DNA of 47,502 nt from Paraplanobispora siamensis (GCF_016863175.1 NZ_BOOJ01000063.1:1-47502), one strand, 5' to 3'. Shown: positions 24,057 through 33,038, numbered from the stretch's first letter. Notes: generated by a model not told the origin, from the sequence alone. Made by a program: numbers and translations.

Positions 24057-24794
24057 GAGGTGGGCGACGACCTCTTCGAGGGACTCCCGTCCCGGGGCCG
24101 TGGCGCGCAGGTCGTCGACGGTGCCGTCGAAGCCGAGGCGGCCGTGGTCGATGAGCATGACCCGGCGGCAGAGTTTCTCGATGTCGCCCAGGTCGTGGGT
24201 GGTCAGCAGCACGGTGGTGCCGTGCTCGGCGTTGAGGCGGCGCAGGAACGCGCGCATGGCCACCTTGCTCACCACGTCCAGGCCGATGGTCGGCTCGTCG
24301 AGGATCAGGACGGCCGGTTCGTGCAGGAGCGCGGCGGTGACGTCGCCGCGCATGCGCTGGCCGAGGCTGAGCTGGCGGACCGGGGTGTGCAGGAACCCCC
24401 CGAGGTCGAGGAGGTCGGCCAGCTCGTCGAGTCTGCGGCGGAAATCAACACGATCTACTTTGTAAAGGTGGCGGATCAGTTCGAAGCTGTCCTTCAGCGG
24501 CAGGTCCCACCACAAGGTGGTCCGCTGCCCGAAGACCACGCCGATCCTGCGGGCGAGGGCCGTACGGCGGCGCGTCGGGTCGAGCCCGGCCACCCGGATG
24601 CGGCCGGAGGTCGGCGCGAGGATGCCGGTGAGCATCTTGATGGTGGTGGACTTGCCCGCCCCGTTGGGGCCGAGATAGCCGACGAACTCCCCGGATCCGA
24701 CGGTGAACGACAGGTCCCGTACGGCGTGCACGGTCCTGCGGGCCCGCCCGCGGCCGACGGTGAAGGAACGGCCGACGCGGTCGACTTCGATCAT
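24045..24794 (-). CDS. ABC exporter ATP-binding protein (COG4586 type)
   Basis: A 249-residue ATPase with Walker A GPNGAGKSTT, signature LSLGQRMRGDV and Walker B VLILDEPTIGLD. The features VVFGQRTTLWWDLP and LLTTHDLGDIEKLCRRV match the COG4586 group, which works with two ABC-2 permeases of the COG4587 and COG3694 kind. Exactly such genes lie upstream in the same operon (seven bases away). The exported substrate is unknown. Confidence 0.92.
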   Translation of the reverse strand: MIEVDRVGRSFTVGRGRARRTVHAVRDLSFTVGSGEFVGYLGPNGAGKSTTIKMLTGILAPTSGRIRVAGLDPTRRRTALARRIGVVFGQRTTLWWDLPLKDSFELIRHLYKVDRVDFRRRLDELADLLDLGGFLHTPVRQLSLGQRMRGDVTAALLHEPAVLILDEPTIGLDVVSKVAMRAFLRRLNAEHGTTVLLTTHDLGDIEKLCRRVMLIDHGRLGFDGTVDDLRATAPGRESLEEVVAHLYTA

Positions 24795-24801
24795 GTGGCG
24801 A

Positions 24802-25623
24802 TCAACTCCCCGTGGAGCGGTAGCGGCGGATGCCCGCCCGCCAGGCCAGGGCGGCGGCGACGGCGAGGAGGACGGCGGCGACGGGCGCGACGAAGCGGAG
24901 CCAGTACGGCAGGCCGAAGGGATCCTCTCTGTCCAGCACGTACAGGGCGGGCTGCCAGTTGACGAACGCCAGCGGGACGATGAACGTCACGCCTTTGACG
25001 AGTTCGCCGCCGTAGATGCTCAGCGGGTACTGGGTGAGCGTGCTGCCGCCGTAGGTGAAGGCGTTGGCGACCTCGGGGGCGTCGGTCAGCAGGAACTGCA
25101 GGGCCCCGCCGAGCGCGAAGATCGAGGTGAAGATGACGAGCCCGCACGCGACCATCAGCGGGACCATCCACATCCGGCTCCAGGACAGGTCGAGCCGGGG
25201 CAGGGAGATGCCGAGCACCAGCGCGGCCTGGGCGATCCGGCCCAGGCGCTGCACGCCGAACCGGTCGGTGGCCATCTGGACGAACGCGCCGGTCGGGCGG
25301 ATGAGCATGGTGTCGAAGCTCCCGGCCCTGACGTGCTGGCTGAGCCGTTCGACGTTGCCGAAGAGCATGTCCGCCAGGGCGAACGACAGACCCGAGGTGC
25401 CGTACAGGAACATGACCTCGAACAGGCCGAACCCGCCCAGCGACTCGGTGTGCTCGAAGATGATCCAGATCCCCGCCACGTCGAGCCCGGTGAGCGTGAA
25501 CGAGCCGAGCGTCATCAGGGCGAACGACACCGGATACTGCGCCGAGGCGCGCATCCACGTCCAGGCGAGCAGCAGATAGGTCCTAACCACGGCCGTGCGC
25601 CTCCGGGGTAGTCGCGCGGTCAT
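24802..25623 (-). CDS. ABC-2 family permease (COG3694 type)
   Basis: ATG 25623 overlaps the stop of the preceding permease (ATGA), fixing the start. The 273-residue protein has six membrane segments, beginning MTARLPRRRTAVVRTYLLLA, and contains the family pattern GSFDTMLIRPTGAFVQ, seen in the cytoplasmic loop of these permeases. It should pair with the second permease at 25620-26470 and the ATPase downstream. Confidence 0.88.
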   Translation of the reverse strand: MTARLPRRRTAVVRTYLLLAWTWMRASAQYPVSFALMTLGSFTLTGLDVAGIWIIFEHTESLGGFGLFEVMFLYGTSGLSFALADMLFGNVERLSQHVRAGSFDTMLIRPTGAFVQMATDRFGVQRLGRIAQAALVLGISLPRLDLSWSRMWMVPLMVACGLVIFTSIFALGGALQFLLTDAPEVANAFTYGGSTLTQYPLSIYGGELVKGVTFIVPLAFVNWQPALYVLDREDPFGLPYWLRFVAPVAAVLLAVAAALAWRAGIRRYRSTGS

Positions 25624-26470
25624 CCACCCTGGATCACCACCTTGCGGCGGGCGGCGCGGGTGGCCAGGGCGCCCAGGGCGAACAGCGCGACCGCCCACAG
25701 CAGCTGGAAGCCGAGCGCCTGGGCGACGTCCTGCTTGCCGAGGTAGACGTCGGCGGGCACCTGGACGACGGCCGCCCAGGGCAGGGCCCGCACGATGTCG
25801 CCGAGCAGGCCCGGATAGAGGTTGAGCGGAAGGATCATGCCGCTGAAGACATCATCATGACGACGGACAGCGACTGCATCCCCCGCTCGTCGAGGATCCA
25901 GCAGGACGACAGCGCGATCAGGTACCGCCAGCCGAAGCTGACCACCACGGCCAGCAGGAAGCTGACGGTGAAGGCGGCCCAGGTCGCCGGGTCGTCCGGC
26001 ATGACGAGGCCGAACAGCACCGCCCCGACGACGGTGGGCGGCAGGCTGCGCAGCAGCATCAGATAGCCGGCCCGGCCCAGGTCGTCGGCGAGGGTCCACA
26101 CCTGCAGGGAGGCCGGGCGCAGCAGGTCGACGGCGATGTCGCCGCTGCGCACGCGCTCCGACAGCTGCATGCCGCCGCCGAACAGCTGCATCGGGCCGAT
26201 GAAGGCCTGGCTCAGGAAGCAGAAGGTGACGGCGTCGGCCACGTCGTAACCGGCCAGGCCGGGACGGGCCTGCCACAGGGCGATCAGGACGTAGGCGCGC
26301 AGGATGCCGAAGACGGTGTTGGTGAAGGCTCCGGCCAGGGCTGCGGCGCGATAGGCGGAGTGGCGGCGGAAGCCGTACCCGGCGATGCGCAGATAGAGCA
26401 GCAGCGGGGGCCTCCTCGGCTGGCGTCCGGGCAACCCTCCGATTTTCCTCGGCCCGCAGAACCGGGGCAA
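25620..26470 (-). pseudogene. ABC-2 family permease (COG4587 type) with a single-base frameshift
   Basis: The N-terminal half is read to about 25850 (LRIAGYGFRRHSAYRAAA, SGDIAVDLLRPASLQVW, ending SVVMMM); the C-terminal half continues in another frame (FSGMILPLNLYPGLLGDIV to KVVIQGG). At the join, ATGATGATG is followed by TCTTC where one further T would give MMMFFSG and an intact permease of about 280 residues. Either the gene is newly inactivated or the read lost a base. The start is uncertain; the frame opens at TTG 26470. Confidence 0.85.
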
Positions 26471-26646
26471 CGGATTATCCGGCGGCCGGGAGCGGGGCGG
26501 AAGCGTGCCCTCCGGGCGGGAGGCTCTCCTGGCGGGCCGGAGGACCGCATGGGGCGGTACGACACATAGTGGTAACCCCGGCGATATGCCTGTTACATGA
26601 TAGAAGGAAGTTCTGGCAGGGAACCTTCTTTGCAGGAGGTTTCCGC

Positions 26647-27702
26647 ATGCGCCATGAGATCGACGTGGACGTCTGTCCCGGGTACCCCGTCAGCTGGCAG
26701 GCTTCGGCTCTCAACACGATCATGAGAAGCACGGTCAAACCTCTCTCCGAGCTCCTGCTGCGCTCGGGCTTCAGCGTTCTCGCCGCCTCGCACATCGTCG
26801 GGCTCGCCGGGAAGGTGCCGCTCCGCCTGCCCGCGCACGTGACGCTCGTGCACGACCGCGTCGGGGCCTGCGCGGGGGAGTGGGTCCGCGCCGGGCAGGG
26901 GCTCGACGAGAGCAAGGTGCTGCTCTACCTGCACGGCGGCGGGTACTTCGTCTGCTCCCCGGCCACCCACCGCCCGATCACCTGGCGCCTTTCGGTCGCC
27001 ACCCGCCGCCCGGTGCTGGCCGTCGACTACCGCCAGGGCCCGGCGCACACGCTGGCCCAGTCGCTCGACGACGCCGTCGCGGCCTACCGGTGCCTGCTGG
27101 AGAAGGGCTACGACCCCGCCGACGTCCTGATCGCCGGGGACTCCGCCGGAGGCCACCTGACCCTGGCCACCCTGCTGGCGCTGCGCGACCGGGGGATCGA
27201 ACTGCCCGCGGGCGCGGTGTGCATGTCACCGTGGACAGACCTGTCCGACACCCCGCGCCGGACCAACCGCCTGGTCGACCCGATGATCTCGGCCGGCCGC
27301 GTCGACTGGCTCGCCCGCCGCTGGACCGCCGGCCTGGACGCCCGCGACCCGCTGGTCTCGCCGGTGTTCGGCGACTACGCCGGGCTGCCGCCGCTGATGC
27401 TCATCACCGGATCGACGGAGGTCCTGCGGGACGAGGGCCGCCGCGTGGCCGAGCGGGCCCGTGCGGCCGGGGTCCCGGTCACCTACGAGGAGTGGCGGCG
27501 GATGCCGCACGTCTTCCCGATCCTCGCCGACATCCTGCCCGAGGCCCGCCTGGTCTTCCAGCACATCGCCCGCTTCGTCGCCGCAGCCCAGCGCCTGCGC
27601 GACGGGGGCCTCCCCGTGCGGGCCGCGCCCGCGCAGGACGGCCCGGCGGACGAGGCTCCGGCCGGCGACCACGCGATCGAAGCCGACTCGGCCGCCGCCT
27701 GA
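26647..27702 (+). CDS. HSL-type (family IV) esterase/lipase
   Basis: A 351-residue alpha/beta-hydrolase. ATG 26647 has AGGAGG six bases upstream. It carries the hormone-sensitive-lipase signature HGGGYF for the oxyanion hole (about 98-103), nucleophile Ser in AGDSAGGHL (about 165-173), the acid residue probably in the ITGSTEVLRDE segment, and His in RMPHVFPI. An N-terminal cap of about 60 residues precedes the fold. Substrates are likely short acyl esters. An Ala/Asp-rich tail ends the protein. The gene is monocistronic. Confidence 0.9.
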   Translation: MRHEIDVDVCPGYPVSWQASALNTIMRSTVKPLSELLLRSGFSVLAASHIVGLAGKVPLRLPAHVTLVHDRVGACAGEWVRAGQGLDESKVLLYLHGGGYFVCSPATHRPITWRLSVATRRPVLAVDYRQGPAHTLAQSLDDAVAAYRCLLEKGYDPADVLIAGDSAGGHLTLATLLALRDRGIELPAGAVCMSPWTDLSDTPRRTNRLVDPMISAGRVDWLARRWTAGLDARDPLVSPVFGDYAGLPPLMLITGSTEVLRDEGRRVAERARAAGVPVTYEEWRRMPHVFPILADILPEARLVFQHIARFVAAAQRLRDGGLPVRAAPAQDGPADEAPAGDHAIEADSAAA

Positions 27703-27886
27703 CATCCCGGCGCGGCGATCCCGCAGGTCACACCCATATGTCCAGTCCCTCGGATCCCAGTGGTTCCTTACCTTGAGGGATCATTGGCCTTACCCGTCAT
27801 ATCCCTTATGACCAGTCAGGAGCGAACAGCACTCGAATCCCGTCACAGTGTGCTTGCCGTAGCCCGTACAGAGAGGCTCGATCCGG

Positions 27887-29581
27887 ATGGCACGTGGCGG
27901 AACTGGCCCCATGAACGGCATGCCGCCTGGCGTGCGGCCGCTGACCGTCGGGGACCCGGTCATCATCGGCCGTTATCTCCTGCTGGGCCGCCTGGGAACC
28001 GGCGGTATGGGAGTGGTCTATCTGGCCGAGCATCCGCAGGGCGGAGTGGTGGCTCTGAAGACGCCCCATCCGGTGCATCTCAACGATCCCACGCTCCGGG
28101 CCCGTTTCGCTGAGGAAGTGGAATTCTCGCGGCGGGTGGTCCCGTTCTGCACCGCCGCGGTGGTGGAGGACGGCACCGACCGGGAGCGGCCCTACCTGGT
28201 CTCGGAGTACATCCCCGGCCCCGCGCTGTCGCAGGTGGTCGCCGCCCGGGGCCCGCTCACCCCGGACCTGGCGTACGGCGTCGCCCTGGGCCTGGCCGGC
28301 GCGCTGACCGCGGTGCACGAGGCCGGGCTGGTCCACCGCGACCTGAAGCCGGGCAACGTGCTGCTGTCGGAGACCGGTCCCCGGCTGATCGACTTCGGGA
28401 TCGCCAGGGACGTGGACGCCCTGGCCGTGCACACCCAGGCCGGCCAGGTCATGGGCAGCCCCGGCTGGGTGGCCCCGGAACGGCTCACCGGCGGTCCGGC
28501 CCTGCCCGCCTCGGACGTCTTCTCCTGGGGCTGCCTGATCGCCTACGCGGCCACCGGTCACCACCCGTTCGGCGCGGCCGAGCCCGACCTGATGACCCGC
28601 AGGATCCTGATCGAGCCGCCCCGCCTGTCGGCCGTCCCCGAACTGCTGCGCCCGGCGGTGGAGGCGGCCCTGGCCAAGGAGCCCGTCCGCCGGCCGCGGG
28701 CGGCCGACCTGCTCGGCGCGCTGCTGGCCGTCGGCGGGATCGGCGATCCGTGGGACCTGCGCGAGGCGGTCGCCGAGGTGCTCGGGGAGATCTGGACGAC
28801 CGTGCCCTACCCGCCGGGCGGGGGACACCTGCGGCTGGCGTCCGCCGGGCCCCCCGCGGCCCCGCAGGCCGGACCCGGTGAGGCTCCCGGGCAGGTCCCC
28901 GGACAGGCCCATGGACAGGCGGGACCGTTGCGGGACGACTCGCCCGACACCTCGGCCAGGCCGTCGCGCCGTGCCGCGCCGCGCCGTACCGCGTTGCCCC
29001 AGGCGGGGTTCGCGGCCCTGGCCACCATCTCCCTGGTGGCGCTCACCGTGGTCGCCGCGGGCAACGGCAGCGCGCGCGGCGGCGGCATCGGGCTGCCCGA
29101 GTATGAGAACGTGCCAATGGTGATCCCCACGGCGGGCACCACCATCGGCGCGACCTTCCGCGCCACCCGGCCACCGGCCGGCCGGGTGGACGCGCCGCTC
29201 CCGGTCACGCCCTCCACCATCATGATCACCACCACGCGGACCGTCCCGGTGCCCGACGCGACGGGCCATCGGTGGCCCCCCTCCGCGAACGCTCCGAACG
29301 ACCGGCCCGGTGACGACCCCGGACGGCCGGACGCCCCGGACGACCGGCCGGACGACGACCCCGGAGAGCCGCAGACCTGCGCGGACACCAGCGCCAAGGG
29401 GAAGGGGAAGGCGCGCAACCGCGGCGGGAACTGCCCCACGCCCACGAGCGGTCCCAAACCCTCCTTCACCCAGATCCCGCAGACCGGCGACGGCGAGAGC
29501 CCGACCCCGACACCGGCCACCTCCACCCCGGTCGCCACGCCCTCTCCCTCATCCGGTCAGTCGTTCCAGCTCGGCGACTGA
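27887..29581 (+). CDS. Membrane-anchored Ser/Thr protein kinase
   Basis: A 564-residue Hanks-type kinase. Residues 29-290 hold the domain: GRLGTGGMGVVYLAE loop, Lys58 (VALKTP), catalytic Asp152 (HRDLKPGN), DFG at 169-171 and VAPERL. A Pro/Gln-rich linker follows, then one transmembrane helix (near 375, FAALATISLVALTVVAAG) and an extracellular region rich in Pro, Thr, Asp and Gly without recognisable PASTA repeats, so it probably senses the exterior differently from PknB. ATG 27887 is used; ATG 27911 is an alternative. Confidence 0.93.
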   Translation: MARGGTGPMNGMPPGVRPLTVGDPVIIGRYLLLGRLGTGGMGVVYLAEHPQGGVVALKTPHPVHLNDPTLRARFAEEVEFSRRVVPFCTAAVVEDGTDRERPYLVSEYIPGPALSQVVAARGPLTPDLAYGVALGLAGALTAVHEAGLVHRDLKPGNVLLSETGPRLIDFGIARDVDALAVHTQAGQVMGSPGWVAPERLTGGPALPASDVFSWGCLIAYAATGHHPFGAAEPDLMTRRILIEPPRLSAVPELLRPAVEAALAKEPVRRPRAADLLGALLAVGGIGDPWDLREAVAEVLGEIWTTVPYPPGGGHLRLASAGPPAAPQAGPGEAPGQVPGQAHGQAGPLRDDSPDTSARPSRRAAPRRTALPQAGFAALATISLVALTVVAAGNGSARGGGIGLPEYENVPMVIPTAGTTIGATFRATRPPAGRVDAPLPVTPSTIMITTTRTVPVPDATGHRWPPSANAPNDRPGDDPGRPDAPDDRPDDDPGEPQTCADTSAKGKGKARNRGGNCPTPTSGPKPSFTQIPQTGDGESPTPTPATSTPVATPSPSSGQSFQLGD

Positions 29582-29621
29582 GCGGTGGAGGCACTGTGCA
29601 CCGTGCACCGGCCCCGGCGGC

Positions 29622-29659
29622 GCGGTCCAGGGCCGGTGACGCGGTCCGGGGCCGGTGAT
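29622..29659 (+). repeat. 19-bp tandem duplication downstream of the kinase gene
   Basis: GCGGTCCAGGGCCGGTGAC (29622-29640) is followed by GCGGTCCGGGGCCGGTGAT (29641-29659). It lies 40 bases past the kinase stop. Confidence 0.9.
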
Positions 29660-29746
29660 GCGGCGCGGGATCGGGGGAACTCCCGGGGACGGGGCCGGTT
29701 CATCCGTTAAGGTGAACCGCGCTAACCGAGTCAGAGGGGGGCATCC

Positions 29747-30568
29747 GTGCCGGGGGCGGTCGAACTGAGCGGCGTCGGGGTCCGGGTCGTCGGCCGGACG
29801 CTGCTGGCGGACATCGACTGGCGGGTGGAGTACGGCCAGCACTGGGTGGTGCTCGGGCCCAACGGGGCCGGCAAGACCACGCTGCTGTCGCTGGCGGCGG
29901 CCGTACGGCATCCCAGTCAGGGCACGGCCGTCGTGCTCGGCCAGCGGCTGGGCCGCGTCGACCTGCGCGAGCTGCGCCGCCGCATCGGCCTGGTCGCCGC
30001 CAGCCAGCGGCTGGTGGACGAGGAGCTGCTGGAGGAGGAGGGCGCCACCGCGCACACGGTCGTCCTGACCGGCCACACCGGCACCAGCGCCCCGCTCTGG
30101 GACCGGTACGGCCCGGCCGAGCACGAGCGCGCCCACCGGCTGCTGGACGACATGGGCTGCAAGGAGCTGGGCGACCGGCTGTTCCGCGTCTGCTCCCAGG
30201 GCGAGCGGGCCCGGATCCGGGTCGCCAGGGCGCTGATGGCCGATCCGGTGATCCTGCTGCTGGACGAGCCGTTCGCCGGGCTCGACCTGCCGGCCAGGGA
30301 GGACCTCATCACCGCCGTGGAGGAACTGGCCGGGACCCGCCCGGCGCTGACCACCGTCACGGTCACGCATCATCTGGAGGAGGTCCCGGCCACGACGACG
30401 CACGCCCTGCTGATGCGCGACACCCGGGTGATGGCCGCGGGGCCGGTGGGGGACGTCCTGACGAGCGAGAACCTGTCGGAGTGCTTCGGCCGTGCGCTGC
30501 GGATCGACCACCTGGACGGCCGCTGGTCGGCCCGTGCGCTGCGCGGGTCCGGCGCCCGGAGCGTGTGA
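29747..30568 (+). CDS. ABC ATPase, ModF/YfhQ-like, without adjacent permease
   Basis: A 273-residue ATPase starting at GTG 29747. It has Walker A GPNGAGKTTL, an atypical signature CSQGERARIRVARAL and Walker B VILLLDEPFAGLD, with the switch His in TVTHHLEEVP. No membrane subunit is encoded nearby. Members of this branch are found as single genes in many actinobacteria and may partner with a distant permease or serve a non-transport role. Confidence 0.88.
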   Translation: MPGAVELSGVGVRVVGRTLLADIDWRVEYGQHWVVLGPNGAGKTTLLSLAAAVRHPSQGTAVVLGQRLGRVDLRELRRRIGLVAASQRLVDEELLEEEGATAHTVVLTGHTGTSAPLWDRYGPAEHERAHRLLDDMGCKELGDRLFRVCSQGERARIRVARALMADPVILLLDEPFAGLDLPAREDLITAVEELAGTRPALTTVTVTHHLEEVPATTTHALLMRDTRVMAAGPVGDVLTSENLSECFGRALRIDHLDGRWSARALRGSGARSV

Positions 30569-30584
30569 TCCCGGGATCCCCGGG

Positions 30585-30613
30585 TGACCGGCCTCTGGGA
30601 CGGGCCCCGGTCA
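30585..30613. terminator. Hairpin between the convergent ABC ATPase and HU genes
   Basis: TGACCGG (30585-30591) can pair with CCGGTCA (30607-30613), with further GGCC/GGCC pairing inside. The TCA of the right arm is also the complement of the HU stop codon. The T-run is weak, so confidence is moderate. Confidence 0.4.
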
Positions 30614-30898
30614 GTCCTTCTTCCGCTGGCGGATCAGCCCCATGAACCCCGGGCTCGGCTTGAACTTGGCCGTCCAGGTCTCGTCGATCTCCAGTGGTTC
30701 GCCGGTCTGCGGGTTGCGCCCCGTGCGCGCGGGCTTGTGCACGATCTCGAAGGAGCCGAAGCCGGGGATCGCGACCTTCTCCTCGCTGGCGACGGCGTGC
30801 TGGATGGTGTCGAGGATCGCGTCCAGCGCCGCGGCGGTCTGCCTCCGGGTGAGGCCCGCCTCCGCCGCGGCCTTCTCGATCAGCTCGCGCTTGTTCAT
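30611..30898 (-). CDS. hup: HU-family DNA-binding protein
   Basis: A 95-residue histone-like protein. ATG 30898 has AGGAAAG upstream and starts the canonical MNKRELIEKAAAEAGLTRRQ. GFGSFEIVHKPARTGRNPQTG is close to the family signature, and the arm ends in KFKPSPGFMGLIRQRKKD. It is the short actinobacterial form (HupA/HupS type without the Lys/Ala tail). It binds and bends DNA non-specifically. It is a solitary gene. Confidence 0.95.
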   Translation of the reverse strand: MNKRELIEKAAAEAGLTRRQTAAALDAILDTIQHAVASEEKVAIPGFGSFEIVHKPARTGRNPQTGEPLEIDETWTAKFKPSPGFMGLIRQRKKD

Positions 30899-31015
30899 GT
30901 TCTTTCCTCGTGTGTGCCCGGGAGAGCCCACACTACGGGCAAGGATCGTGCCTGAGAACTCCACCGGCGAACACGTGCCCGCCACCGGGGGAGGCGGCGG
31001 GCAGGTGCCGTTCGC

Positions 31016-31126
31016 TCAGAGGCGGGGAGACTGGGCGGCCAGCCGTTCCGCCTCCAGGTAAAGGGCCTCGACGAGCACGAGCTCCAGACGGAGGTCTTCG
31101 TCGGCGAGGCCGTCCAGGACTTCCAT
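31016..31126 (-). CDS. Small 36-residue acidic protein
   Basis: ATG 31126 with GGGAGG five bases upstream opens a 36-codon frame, MEVLDGLADEDLRLELVLVE and on to LAAQSPRL-stop. It is acidic, Leu-rich and probably one long helix. It follows the 70-residue gene in the same direction after about 80 bases. I do not recognise it. The strong ribosome site is the main evidence. Confidence 0.5.
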   Translation of the reverse strand: MEVLDGLADEDLRLELVLVEALYLEAERLAAQSPRL

Positions 31127-31179
31127 TCGGGCCTCCCTGCCTACACCGACGCCCAGGTGGGCGCGGAGGTTCACCTTCC

Positions 31180-31221
31180 GGCCCGATCGGGACTGGGCCC
31201 GGCCCGATCAGGCCTGGGCGC
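31180..31221. repeat. 21-bp tandem duplication spanning the stop of the small gene
   Basis: GGCCCGATCGGGACTGGGCC (31180 on) is followed by GGCCCGATCAGGCCTGGGCG (31201 on). TCA at 31208-31210 is the complement of the stop codon. The downstream copy has TCG instead. Confidence 0.85.
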
Positions 31222-31420
31222 GCCCCGCGCCCGACGGCTCGCTCGGCTCCGCCGCGACCAGCTCGGCCAGGTCCACGTACTTGCCCACCTCGGTCACGTC
31301 GGCGCAGTACGCCAACAGCGTCCGCTCCCGGCCGATCGTTCGCGTGACACGCAGGCACGGGCGATCGTCGCGGACGATCGCCTCGACCTCGATGCCCTCC
31401 GGTCCCAGCCAGATCCCCAT
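31208..31420 (-). CDS. Small conserved-looking protein of 70 residues
   Basis: It begins MGIWLGPEGIEVEAIVRDDR and continues with a basic strand, then LLAYCADVTEVGKYVDLAEL and a low-complexity end. The composition suggests a folded small protein with a beta-hairpin followed by a helix. There is no ribosome site before ATG 31420, so it may be a leaderless transcript. Function unknown. Confidence 0.65.
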   Translation of the reverse strand: MGIWLGPEGIEVEAIVRDDRPCLRVTRTIGRERTLLAYCADVTEVGKYVDLAELVAAEPSEPSGAGRAQA

Positions 31421-31495
31421 GAGATCGAGACTACGGAGGGCGAAGTAAGCGTAGGGTAACTATCCGGACATATCAGCATGGAACGTGGATGACGG

Positions 31496-32416
31496 CTATT
31501 TGAGCGTCCACTCGGCCTTCTGCTCCCCCAGAATGGTCCCGAACTGGAACTTCGCGGGTGCAGCCGAGGTGGGAACCTCGAAGACGATCACTCCTTTACG
31601 GGAGTCGCCTTTGCTCACGGTCACCGCTCCGCCGAACGACACGCCCTCCTTCACCTCGGCGAACGTCGCCTGGTACTGCCGTCCCTCGGAGTCGATCAGC
31701 GTCGAGCCGAACATCGGCGAGTCGCTGTAGACCTCCTGGCCGACGTTCTCCAGGGTGAGCTCGACCGCGACGTACCTGGAGCCTTCCGAGGGCTTGAGGA
31801 ACTGGTTGGCCGGTGTGGCCTCGTCGACGACCCGGGTGAGGGTCGCGGCCACCCGGACACCGGGCTGCAGGCCCTGGACGGTGACGGTCTGTCCCACCTT
31901 CGCCGCCTCCGGTGAGGCGGCCCGGCTCGGCCGGGTCTCGGCCGTGGGCGGGGCGGCGGTGCCCGGAAGGGTGATGTCGATGTCGTACGGCGACGCACCC
32001 CCGGCGTCGGTGGAGCCGCCCACGGCGACGACGACGGCGATGGCCCCGGCGACCAGCACGAGGGACAGCCCGGCGACGAGGGCGACGATCACGCCGGTGT
32101 TGCTCCTGGGCGGCGGTCCCGGCCTCGGGGGGGCGTAGGGGTGACCCTGCGGCGGAGGGTACGGCGGGCCCTGCGGAGGCCGGCCGTACGGCTGCTGCGG
32201 CTGTTGCGGCGGCTGTCCGTGGGACTGCCAGGGGTGCATGGGCTGAGTCTGCGGAGGCGGGCCCTGCTGCGGGCCTTGCGGGGGCGGAGGGTACGGCGGG
32301 CCCTGGGCAGGCCCGCCGTACGGCTGCTGGGGGTGGCCTTGCGGAGGCCGGCCGTACGGCTGCTGGGAGCGGTCTTGCGGAGGACCCTGGGGCGGGACGT
32401 GCGGGGGGTGGCTCAC
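31496..32416 (-). CDS. DUF4352-like membrane protein with proline-rich cytoplasmic tail
   Basis: GTG 32416 with CGGAGA upstream is preferred to the longer frame starting at 32581. The 306-residue protein has a cytoplasmic tail of about 100 residues with repeated QQPYGRPPQG-like units, one transmembrane helix (about 108-130, VIVALVAGLSLVLVAGAIAV) and an extracellular Ig-like domain resembling DUF4352 (VGQTVTVQGLQPGVRVAATL, YVAVELTLENVGQEVYSD, KGVIVFEVP). Members are surface proteins of mostly unknown role. Three copies of GCCGTACGGC lie in the repeat region. Confidence 0.85.
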   Translation of the reverse strand: MSHPPHVPPQGPPQDRSQQPYGRPPQGHPQQPYGGPAQGPPYPPPPQGPQQGPPPQTQPMHPWQSHGQPPQQPQQPYGRPPQGPPYPPPQGHPYAPPRPGPPPRSNTGVIVALVAGLSLVLVAGAIAVVVAVGGSTDAGGASPYDIDITLPGTAAPPTAETRPSRAASPEAAKVGQTVTVQGLQPGVRVAATLTRVVDEATPANQFLKPSEGSRYVAVELTLENVGQEVYSDSPMFGSTLIDSEGRQYQATFAEVKEGVSFGGAVTVSKGDSRKGVIVFEVPTSAAPAKFQFGTILGEQKAEWTLK

Positions 32417-32604
32417 GGCATCTCCGAGGTGTGGCAGTGCGTGTGTGACGCGGCTGCCACCGGCGCGGTTGTCAGCGTGACCGGATCCGGTCACGGGCAC
32501 CGCCCGCCTCCGCGAGGGGGAGGAGGCTCGTCGTGCGAACCCGGACGGCAGCGCCATCTGGCTGTCGAGGCCATAGCGCACAGCAGCCTTTCGGTTACGT
32601 TGAA

Positions 32605-32922
32605 GTGGTGGACGTCCCTGACCCTGACGCCCTGGCCGAGCTCATGACGCGCGTGCGCCGCCTGCTGGCCCAGACCGGCCTCGCCGATGAGCGGGGGGAG
32701 GGCGGCGAGGGCTACGGCGTCCGAGTCCGCCACGACCCCGACAGGGGGGTGGTGGTGGACTGGAGCCCCGCCGACCCCGAAGGGAAGTCGATCACCGGCG
32801 TCGGCAGCCGCTATCCCGCCGTCCGCATGGCCGTGTACGCCGCCGTGACGGGCGTGCTGACCGAGGCCGGCTACCGCGTCGTCCACGACACCGGGCAGAG
32901 CGGCGTGTGCGTCCTGGGATGA
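32605..32922 (+). CDS. Small hypothetical protein (about 105 residues)
   Basis: The frame is open from 32533, but VVDVPDPDALAELMTRVRRL fits a start at GTG 32605 or 32608. A TACGTT box (32595-32600) just before it would give a leaderless transcript, common in actinobacteria. The product is acidic, with an N-terminal helix and a beta-rich core (YGVRVRHDPDRGVVVDWSP, AGYRVVHD). I do not recognise a family. It is divergent from the DUF4352-like gene and followed by a strong terminator. Confidence 0.7.
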   Translation: MVDVPDPDALAELMTRVRRLLAQTGLADERGEGGEGYGVRVRHDPDRGVVVDWSPADPEGKSITGVGSRYPAVRMAVYAAVTGVLTEAGYRVVHDTGQSGVCVLG

Positions 32923-32965
32923 TCCGGACCCTGCGGCCGTCGGGAAACGGTGCCGGACACCAGGA

Positions 32966-33004
32966 GACCCCGCCTCTCCGGGGGGAAGAGCGGCGGGGTC
33001 TTTT
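32966..33004 (+). terminator. Rho-independent terminator
   Basis: GACCCCGC (32966-32973) pairs with GCGGGGTC (32993-33000), with an inner CTCT/AGAG stem and a G-rich loop, followed directly by TTTT. It is a textbook intrinsic terminator for the small plus-strand gene. Confidence 0.92.
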
Positions 33005-33038
33005 CGGCCTGGTCGAAGAGTCCGAGTCCGGGGGGAGC

